Assembly: GCA_947630435.1 (NCBI GenBank)
Contig: CANRHO010000021.1
Span: 1-9,306, forward strand
Direction: 5' to 3'
Length of the DNA: 9,306 nt
Source: an uncultured Bacilli bacterium
Lineage (GTDB): Bacteria > Bacillota_I > Bacilli_A > RF39 > UBA660
Part shown: in pieces, positions 1 through 4,916 of the stretch
How positions within the stretch are numbered: the first letter of the stretch is position 1
Layout: each line of letters begins with the position of its first letter
Translations under genes and position numbers: made by a program
Notes under the pieces: model-generated
Told to the model about the DNA's origin: nothing
Database searches by the model: none
Seen by the model: the letters and a program-made list of their open reading frames with translations, nothing else

Positions 1-8
1 ATAAACTC

Positions 9-1295
9 TTATTTGTATAAGTAAGTAAATTTATGAATTTCTAATTGTTTGTCAGATTTATCATATTTAATTACATATATCTCATAATTACCAGATGTTT
101 TAGGTATGGCGTTATATTCATCAGTTGTCTTATTATAAATAGAAAAATATGCGTCCTCATCTGATCTTAAAAGTGATGGAATTAGTATTTTTAGCTCTGA
201 TTTTATTTCTTTACTTAAAATCCAATTACTATTATTTTCAATACTACTTACTAAATTACTAACATCTTCTTTATCATAGTAAACATTTATTATTGTATAA
301 TTAGTTTTATCTTCATCAAAATAAGTTTCCCAATCTTGGACTTCAAGTTCTCCTTTGCCTGGGAGCTTTGCATCTATTATATTTTTATAAGCGTCTATTT
401 TACTATAATCTTGCGAGAATGTAGGGAACAAACAAAACGAGCCATATATAAATAACAAGAAACCAATTATAAACCCGCCAACGATGTTTTTAGTACATTT
501 AAATCCAGCTTTTTTATACTTAAATCCAAGAATAATTGATAATAACGGAACTGGTAACCAGCACCAAAAAACCCAAGTATTTTTAGCAAAATTAGACCCA
601 TATTGAGGATTAATTTTATCCGCTAAAGACACTGACCATAAAGCAGCCCATAAACTACATATCGTAACAATAAATAAAATAATCATAAATGTTTTAATTA
701 AATTAGGATTATGATATTTTTTTACACCTTTAATTTTAAATTTATCTCCTAGATAATTTTCTAAATTATTAAATTTTTCCCTTATAAAACTTATCAATCC
801 TAAATCGCATTTATTTTTCTGAATAATGATTATAACGTTTCTAGATGGATATTCTAAATAAAAATTAGTATCATTTTCAACACATTTACTTATTTCGGAG
901 TAATTAATTGTTAATGATGATTTTTCTGTTTTTCTAATAAAATAGTCTTCATAAAATTCAGTTTCAAAATTGATATCTATTTCTTCGCGCTTTTTTCTAT
1001 TATTAAATGCTCTTTCACTATAAGACTCTAATCCTACTTTATAATATATTAATAAGAATATTTCATATACTAAAAAGAAAACTAATGATATAATCCAGCT
1101 TTTAGATAGTATTGTAATTAAAGCAATAGATAATATATTTAAATAAGTACCCTTAATTACAAATGGCAAGTACATTCTTTTTGGAAAATATTTTGCCATT
1201 TTTTTATATTCGTATGCGTCTACTATACTTTCACACGTATATAAACATTTATTACTTGTTTTCTTCTTTGTTTCTTTTTTATTTTCTTTACTCAT
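9..1295 (-). CDS. Multi-pass membrane protein with YcxB-like domain, function unknown
   Basis: The protein has 428 residues. A Lys-rich cytoplasmic N-terminus (1-45) leads into two close hydrophobic helices (about 50-85). A soluble segment (about 105-185) containing SSLTINYSEISKCVEND then IIIIQKN resembles the YcxB-like domain of Firmicutes membrane proteins. Three more hydrophobic stretches follow (about 200-224, 241-258 and 271-293). The C-terminal part (about 294-428) is soluble and polar. With five membrane segments and a Lys-rich inside N-terminus, the positive-inside rule would place the tail outside the cell. The ATG start at 1295 has GAGG at 1304-1307, 8 bases upstream, and the stop is TAA. 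It lies 99 bases downstream of spoVIF with a weak terminator between, so it is probably its own transcription unit. YcxB-like proteins have no established biochemical role, and the large tail is not something I can assign. Confidence is high for a gene, moderate for the domain and nil for the function. Confidence 0.88.
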   Translation of the reverse strand: MSKENKKETKKKTSNKCLYTCESIVDAYEYKKMAKYFPKRMYLPFVIKGTYLNILSIALITILSKSWIISLVFFLVYEIFLLIYYKVGLESYSERAFNNRKKREEIDINFETEFYEDYFIRKTEKSSLTINYSEISKCVENDTNFYLEYPSRNVIIIIQKNKCDLGLISFIREKFNNLENYLGDKFKIKGVKKYHNPNLIKTFMIILFIVTICSLWAALWSVSLADKINPQYGSNFAKNTWVFWCWLPVPLLSIILGFKYKKAGFKCTKNIVGGFIIGFLLFIYGSFCLFPTFSQDYSKIDAYKNIIDAKLPGKGELEVQDWETYFDEDKTNYTIINVYYDKEDVSNLVSSIENNSNWILSKEIKSELKILIPSLLRSDEDAYFSIYNKTTDEYNAIPKTSGNYEIYVIKYDKSDKQLEIHKFTYLYK

Positions 1296-1337
1296 TTTAA
1301 CAACCTCATATCATATAATAAATTTATTCTATTAACA

Positions 1338-1343
1338 ATTATA
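1338..1343 (-). promoter_or_regulatory. Candidate -10 element for the 428-residue membrane protein gene
   Basis: A perfect TATAAT reads at 1343-1338 on the minus strand, 30 bases upstream of the GAGG ribosome site. No good -35 hexamer is found 16-18 bases upstream (TATCTT is the best). A perfect 5-3-5 dyad, ATCTT-TTT-AAGAT, sits at 1353-1365, where a -35 or an upstream operator would lie. In AT-rich DNA a lone TATAAT is weak evidence. Confidence 0.3.
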
Positions 1344-1370
1344 CTACTTTCAATCTTTTTAAGATAGTAT

Positions 1371-1396
1371 AAAAAAAAAGAAAGTTTCCTCTTTTT
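1371..1396 (-). terminator. Weak T-rich terminator after spoVIF
   Basis: Directly overlapping the spoVIF stop codon, the minus strand can form a 7-bp stem (AAAAAGA at 1396-1390 with TCTTTTT at 1381-1375) with an 8-base loop, and it runs into nine consecutive Ts (1379-1371). The stem has one G-C pair, so its stability is low; the T-tract is the stronger part of the signal. It separates spoVIF from the membrane protein gene. Confidence 0.4.
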
Positions 1397-1637
1397 ATAG
1401 CATACTTTCTAAATCATTTGGTATTTGATCACCAACTACCGCTTTAACTATTTTATCCGATTGTTCTTTAGAAACCGATTTTCCAGTTAATTTAGATAAT
1501 TCATCAATTACTCCACGAATGGTTTTTTCATCCTTTAAATTACCGCCTTTTAATCTTTCGGCAAGATCTAATATAGATTGCTTGCTAACGTTTGTTTTTC
1601 TTTCTACTCTATTAAGAAAACTATCGGTTATTCCCAT
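1395..1637 (-). CDS. spoVIF: Stage VI sporulation protein F
   Basis: This 80-residue soluble protein has no signal peptide or membrane segment. It matches the SpoVIF (YjcC) family, whose Bacillus subtilis member is of similar size. It starts with a short helix (residues 4-15, DSFLNRVERKTN), then SKQSILDLAERL (18-29), the family's GNLKDEKTIRGVIDELSKL (32-50) and SVSKEQSDKIVKAVV (54-68). In B. subtilis SpoVIF is a sigma-K-dependent mother-cell protein needed for proper coat assembly and GerE function. The start is well fixed: AGGAGT at 1651-1646 is 8 bases before ATG 1637, and the stop is TAA. It sits 55 bases after der, with a sporulation-type promoter candidate in the gap, so read-through from der and separate expression are both possible. 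It implies a spore-forming organism or a recent descendant of one. The name rests on recognition of the sequence pattern. Confidence 0.88.
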   Translation of the reverse strand: MGITDSFLNRVERKTNVSKQSILDLAERLKGGNLKDEKTIRGVIDELSKLTGKSVSKEQSDKIVKAVVGDQIPNDLESML

Positions 1638-1655
1638 AAATTATCACTCCTAAAA

Positions 1656-1682
1656 TAATATATGAGTTTTTAAGATATTTGT
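1656..1682 (-). promoter_or_regulatory. Candidate sigma-K/sigma-E promoter of spoVIF
   Basis: On the minus strand, AC (1682-1681) is followed after exactly 16 bases by CATATATTA (1664-1656). This fits the sigma-K consensus AC-N16/17-CATANNNTA completely. An ATA at 1685-1683, 18 bases upstream of CATA, would also allow a loose sigma-E reading. The match agrees with the sigma-K control known for spoVIF in B. subtilis. Against it, only 4 bases separate the box from the AGGAGT ribosome site, so transcription would have to start at or within that site, and AT-rich DNA gives CATANNNTA fairly often by chance. Confidence 0.35.
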
Positions 1683-1692
1683 TATTAATTTA

Positions 1693-3006
1693 TTATTCAT
1701 TTCTATTTTTAAATTGAAATACTATTGGAGTTCCTTCTAAATCAAAATTTTCTCTTATCTTATTTTCTAAATACCTTTCATATGAAAAATGAACTAATCC
1801 TTTGTTATTAACATGAAAGGTAAACTTTGGTGGGGCAATACCTGTTTGAGCTGTAAAATAAATTTTAAGTCTTTTACCTTTATAAGAAGGGGGAGCTTGC
1901 AATGTAACTGCATCAGTTATAACATCGTTTAATATGCTTGTTTTAATTTCTCTTTTTGAGTTATCATAAACCTTTATAACTTCTGGCATTAAAGTATGCA
2001 ATCTCTTTTTTGTTTTAGCAGATAAAAACACTATAGGAACATAACTTAAAAACTGAAATTCAGCTCTTATTTTTTTAGTAAACTCTTTTATACCATGCTC
2101 TTTATCATCTATAGTATCCCATTTATTAACAACTAAAACAAGAGCTTTACCGGCTTCTATAGCATAACTTGCTATGTGTTTATCATGCTCAATAATCCCT
2201 TCCTGTGCATTTATAACAACTAAACAAACATCACTTCTATCAATTGCTTTCATACTTCTTAACAAACTATATTTTTCAATTGTCTCATAAATTTTACCTT
2301 TTTTTCGAATCCCTGCGGTATCAATAACCACAAAAGGCCTTTTTTCATAGTTAAATAAAGTATCAACAGTATCACGGGTTGTTCCTGCAACATCGCTTAC
2401 TATTACTCTTTCTTCGTTCAATATTGCATTTACAAGCGAAGATTTACCTACGTTAGGACGACCTATAACGCAAAATTTTATAATGTTACTGTCATATTCT
2501 TCTTCCGTCGATTTTTTAAAATCACACGTTGCTTCTTGTAATAAATCATTTATACCAATATTATGAGAACCCGATACTGGGATATAACAATCAAATCCTA
2601 GTTCATAAAAATCATAAATATTTTCATTTGACTTTTTATTATCTACCTTATTTATTGCAACAATTACCTTTTTATTACTACGTTTTAAAATGTCTCTTAC
2701 AACTAAATCATTGGTTGTTATACCATCTTTTCCATCAACAATAAAAATAACGATGTCAGCCTCATCTATAGCTAACTCTGCTTGTGCTTTTATTTCTCTA
2801 TTAAAAGCATCATTTGCTATGTCAATACCTCCAGTATCAATAACGTTAAACTTATAATCTAAATAAGCTCCAGTGCCATAAATTCTGTCTCTTGTTACAC
2901 CGGGTGTATCTTCAATAATCGCCTTTTTTTTACCTACTAACCTGTTAAATATAGTTGATTTACCTACGTTTGGTCTTCCAACTAAAGCTATCGTTGGTAA
3001 ACTCAT
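1693..3006 (-). CDS. der: Ribosome biogenesis GTPase Der (EngA)
   Basis: Der is an essential GTPase with two G domains that acts in late 50S ribosomal subunit assembly. From ATG 3006 the protein has 437 residues, the usual length. G domain 1 shows GRPNVGKS (10-17), DTPGVTRDR (33-41), DTGG (57-60) and NKVD (119-122). G domain 2 shows GRPNVGKS (182-189), AGTTRD (207-212), DTAGIRKKGK (229-238), NKWD (294-297) and SAK (329-331). The C-terminal KH-like domain spans about 350-437, with APPKFTFHVN at 391-400. An in-frame GTG lies further out at 3015, but the ribosome site GAGGTG (3018-3013) overlaps it. ATG 3006 has proper spacing and gives the family's typical MSLPTIALVGRPN beginning. It lies 55 bases after engB and has its own candidate promoter there. 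No key residue is missing. Confidence 0.98.
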   Translation of the reverse strand: MSLPTIALVGRPNVGKSTIFNRLVGKKKAIIEDTPGVTRDRIYGTGAYLDYKFNVIDTGGIDIANDAFNREIKAQAELAIDEADIVIFIVDGKDGITTNDLVVRDILKRSNKKVIVAINKVDNKKSNENIYDFYELGFDCYIPVSGSHNIGINDLLQEATCDFKKSTEEEYDSNIIKFCVIGRPNVGKSSLVNAILNEERVIVSDVAGTTRDTVDTLFNYEKRPFVVIDTAGIRKKGKIYETIEKYSLLRSMKAIDRSDVCLVVINAQEGIIEHDKHIASYAIEAGKALVLVVNKWDTIDDKEHGIKEFTKKIRAEFQFLSYVPIVFLSAKTKKRLHTLMPEVIKVYDNSKREIKTSILNDVITDAVTLQAPPSYKGKRLKIYFTAQTGIAPPKFTFHVNNKGLVHFSYERYLENKIRENFDLEGTPIVFQFKNRNE

Positions 3007-3012
3007 AATACT

Positions 3013-3018
3013 CACCTC
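3013..3018 (-). promoter_or_regulatory. Ribosome binding site that fixes the der start
   Basis: GAGGTG at 3018-3013, inside AAGAGGTGAG, is 6 bases from ATG 3006. It covers the upstream in-frame GTG at 3015-3013, so that codon is part of the ribosome site and not the start. Confidence 0.8.
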
Positions 3019-3030
3019 TTTTTCTCAACA

Positions 3031-3060
3031 ATTATATCAAAAATTTAAAATAAAAAGAAA
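3031..3060 (-). promoter_or_regulatory. Extended -10 promoter candidate for der
   Basis: The minus strand reads TGA-TATAAT at 3039-3031, a perfect -10 with the extended TGN element. The -35 region is only T-rich (TTCTTT, 17-base spacer). Extended -10 promoters tolerate a poor -35. The -10 ends about 12 bases before the ribosome site, giving a very short leader. Der may thus be transcribed both from engB and from here. Confidence 0.5.
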
Positions 3061-3061
3061 T

Positions 3062-3658
3062 TTATGATTCTACACCATAAACATCTTTTTCAATTATTCC
3101 TTGTATTTCCTTTTTACCTAACTTGGTTTTCGCTGAAAACAATACTAGTGTATCACCTTGCGCTAATTCTATGTTATCAGTGATTTGCTTTTTATATTTT
3201 TCTCTTTGCGTTACACCTATTTTATCAACCTTTGTTGCTATTAAAGTAACTTTTACGTTATAATATTTTAAAAAATTATACATCAATAAATCATCTTCGG
3301 TTGGTTTATGTCTAAAATCAATAAGCATAAATACCTGTTTTAATTCTTTTCTTTCAGATAAGTATTCTTCTATCATCATACCAAATTTTTTTTGATTACT
3401 TTTTCCGCCTGAGGCATAACCATATCCTGGCACATCAACCAAATAAAAATCATTATTCACTAAATAAAAGTTAATTGTATCTGTTTTTCCTGGTTTACTA
3501 GATATTCTAGCTAAGTTTCTTCTTTCTATTATGGAATTTGTAAAACTTGATTTACCTACGTTACTTCTACCTATTAATAAATATTCAGGTTTCCCATCAG
3601 TAGGATACTGGCTTCTTCTTACCGCGACATTCGCCAGCTCAACATCATTAATTTTCAT
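3062..3658 (-). CDS. engB: Ribosome biogenesis GTPase YsxC/EngB
   Basis: EngB (YsxC, YihA) is a small essential GTPase of the TrmE-Era-EngA-YihA-Septin group that binds the maturing 50S subunit. The 198 residues are the normal family length. Visible motifs are the P-loop GRSNVGKS (30-37), the switch I region SSKPGKT (53-59), DVPGYGYA (75-82), the guanine-specificity motif TKVD (142-145) and SAK (175-177). The lead-in FANVAVRR-like sequence (here LANVAVRRSQYP, 8-19) is also typical. The start is ATG 3658 behind AGGTGAT (3671-3665), which pairs well with the end of 16S rRNA. Two tandem promoters lie just upstream. In many Bacillota engB follows lon or clpX. Here it is instead next to der, so two GTPases of the same assembly pathway are neighbours. 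Confidence 0.97.
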   Translation of the reverse strand: MKINDVELANVAVRRSQYPTDGKPEYLLIGRSNVGKSSFTNSIIERRNLARISSKPGKTDTINFYLVNNDFYLVDVPGYGYASGGKSNQKKFGMMIEEYLSERKELKQVFMLIDFRHKPTEDDLLMYNFLKYYNVKVTLIATKVDKIGVTQREKYKKQITDNIELAQGDTLVLFSAKTKLGKKEIQGIIEKDVYGVES

Positions 3659-3680
3659 ATATTTATCACCTACGTTTAAT

Positions 3681-3710
3681 ATTATATCAGAAAAAATGTC
3701 AATTTTTCAA
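3681..3710 (-). promoter_or_regulatory. engB proximal promoter (extended -10)
   Basis: The minus strand has -35 TTGAAA (3710-3705), an 18-base spacer ending in TGA, and -10 TATAAT (3686-3681), a strong housekeeping-sigma pattern with the extended TGN element. A TTGACA at 3702-3697 is closer to the -35 consensus but lies only 10 bases from this -10, so it cannot pair with it. The predicted start near 3674 is just 3 bases ahead of the ribosome site. Confidence 0.65.
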
Positions 3711-3721
3711 TTGCGACGAAT

Positions 3722-3750
3722 ATTATAGCAAAGTTAAGTGTAAAATGCAA
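3722..3750 (-). promoter_or_regulatory. engB distal promoter (extended -10)
   Basis: The minus strand has -35 TTGCAT (3750-3745), an exact 17-base spacer ending in TGC, and -10 TATAAT (3727-3722). It is 41 bases upstream of the proximal promoter and begins 19 bases after the stop codon of the 55-residue gene. It is a full match to a housekeeping promoter with an extended -10, giving engB tandem promoters. Confidence 0.65.
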
Positions 3751-3769
3751 ACTAAATAAGCCATTTACT

Positions 3770-3937
3770 TTATGGTAATTTTCTTTTTAAACTTTTAGAA
3801 ATATATTCTTTCATTTCTTCATCAGTTCTAAATAAACCTAATCTTTGTCTAACTGGTAAAGCATAATTGTTTTTATTTTTTTCTCTCATTTCTTTTGTTA
3901 CTTTAAAATCTTCTTGATTAAAATCAACAAATAACAT
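3770..3937 (-). CDS. Small conserved-looking protein of 55 residues
   Basis: This short reading frame fills most of the 306-base gap between the MYG1 gene and engB. It starts at ATG 3937 with AAAGG six bases upstream (3948-3944) and ends in TAA at 3770. The product begins MLFVDFNQEDF and has a core NNYALPVRQRLGLFRTDEEM (23-42), then a basic tail ending SLKRKLP. It is rich in Lys and Arg, lacks Cys and Trp, and has no membrane segment or signal peptide. It reads like a real protein rather than random AT-rich DNA: it has a balanced composition, an amphipathic EEMKEYISKSLKRKL helix and a Pro end. It lies 27 bases after MYG1, so it is probably the last gene of that operon. The pattern feels like a small family seen in related uncultured Bacilli, but I cannot name it or give it a function. 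A role in nucleic-acid or ribosome binding is only a guess from its charge. Confidence 0.7.
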   Translation of the reverse strand: MLFVDFNQEDFKVTKEMREKNKNNYALPVRQRLGLFRTDEEMKEYISKSLKRKLP

Positions 3938-3964
3938 ATCTAACCTTTTTTATTATCATCCGTT

Positions 3965-4912
3965 TTAATTTATCCCTCCTTTAGATATTTTTGCTATCTT
4001 AATTGCATCATTAAACGTTTTACAAGCACATATAAACAAATTCTTATGACAAAAAGTAATTGTATTTACACCACTTATTTTTTGTAACTCTTCTTCCTCT
4101 TTACCAGCCCAACTTTCTGGGAAAGGCTTTTTTACATCAAAACTACCTGGTGATACTGGTGTTGCAACAACGTTATAACCACCTCTTTTAGAAGGAAAAA
4201 CAGCATATATAATTTCACATGCTTTAGGATTAGAAGAAGATAAGACTATATCTTTCCAAGGCATATAATTATCAAGAATTAAAATTCCATCTTTACTTTC
4301 GTTTATCTTTTCTTCTATCACTTTTCTTGCTTTTTCTTTAGAAATCATATTTTTAATTAAGTTGTTAAAGATTTCATTGGCAAATAAAACTGCCTTTAAA
4401 AAATTAGTTGTTTCACCAGATAAATCATCCCAGGTAGGATTAAAATTAGCAATTAAATTAGGAATATTCTGCATCTTAATGGGTAAGTCTACGCCAAGAG
4501 TCTGCCCGTTATCATCTCTATCTATATCCATGATTAAGTTTTTATCAATACTTTCAAAAAATGAATCAATGGAATCTATACCTAATCTTTTAACTATATC
4601 TTTACCAAATTTTTCCCATACCAAACCACAAGATGCATATTTAATTCCATTTGGTCTTGTTTTATCAAAATCTATAGCATGATGATCAAATTCTTTAAAT
4701 CCAACATCATAAATAAACGCATTAAAATTAGTAGGTTTATTACATCTATATAACTTCATAGAACCAAATTTATTAAGTAATATTACGCTTGCCATTACTT
4801 CATCAGCATGAAAAGTACCACTATGAGTTATAAAATTAGCATCATCTTCATTATCTACAATTTCTATTTCTACTTCTTCATTATATATGTTTTTTAAACT
4901 TATTTTTTCCAT
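3965..4912 (-). CDS. MYG1 family (UPF0160) DHH-like hydrolase
   Basis: The 315-residue protein matches the MYG1 family, distant relatives of DHH phosphoesterases. The eukaryotic member is reported to be a 3'-5' RNA exonuclease of nucleolus and mitochondria. Motifs in order are THSGTFHADEVMA (29-41), YDVGFKEFDHHAIDF (68-82) with the DHH triad at 76-78, ASCGLVWEKFG (93-103), DRDDNG (131-136), FNPTWDD (157-163), and the C-terminal signature KKPFPESWAGKEEEEL (261-276) followed by TITFCHKNLFICACKTFNDAI. His, Asp and DHH metal ligands all appear present, so it should be catalytically active. It is cytosolic, with no signal peptide. Its ATG is 4 bases after the TGA of the 591-residue gene, and its ribosome site GGTGAT overlaps that stop, so the two are likely translationally coupled. 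Its exact bacterial substrate is unknown; short RNA or nucleotides is an inference from the family. Confidence 0.92.
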   Translation of the reverse strand: MEKISLKNIYNEEVEIEIVDNEDDANFITHSGTFHADEVMASVILLNKFGSMKLYRCNKPTNFNAFIYDVGFKEFDHHAIDFDKTRPNGIKYASCGLVWEKFGKDIVKRLGIDSIDSFFESIDKNLIMDIDRDDNGQTLGVDLPIKMQNIPNLIANFNPTWDDLSGETTNFLKAVLFANEIFNNLIKNMISKEKARKVIEEKINESKDGILILDNYMPWKDIVLSSSNPKACEIIYAVFPSKRGGYNVVATPVSPGSFDVKKPFPESWAGKEEEELQKISGVNTITFCHKNLFICACKTFNDAIKIAKISKGGIN

Positions 4913-4916
4913 TTTA

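Noticed and set aside
1353..1365. Dyad ATCTT-TTT-AAGAT upstream of the membrane protein gene
   Set aside because: It might be an operator, but at 5-bp arms in AT-rich DNA it is near chance level. It is mentioned only as context for the -10 candidate.
2529..2744. Plus-strand open frame inside der
   Set aside because: It is a shadow of the der coding sequence, rich in Leu, Tyr and His from antisense codons, with no ribosome site and no recognisable family.
2442..3560. A 14-base sequence, GATTTACCTACGTT, present three times
   Set aside because: It is the reverse complement of the codons for the P-loop NVGKS in both Der G domains and in EngB. Shared motif plus codon preference explains it, not a regulatory repeat.
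3697..3702. Perfect -35 TTGACA upstream of engB
   Set aside because: It is 10 bases from the nearest TATAAT, and the hexamer at 17 bases (TTAAAC) is poor, so it does not form a standard promoter.
3531..3728. Plus-strand open frame over the engB start and its promoters
   Set aside because: It is antisense to conserved engB codons and to the promoter region and has no Shine-Dalgarno site.
3736..3772. Imperfect hairpin after the 55-residue gene
   Set aside because: The stem needs two bulges, is almost all A-T, and is not followed by a T-run. It overlaps the distal engB promoter, which explains the sequence better.
4362..4682. Plus-strand frame inside the MYG1 gene
   Set aside because: It is the mirror of a strongly conserved gene and its product has no family features.
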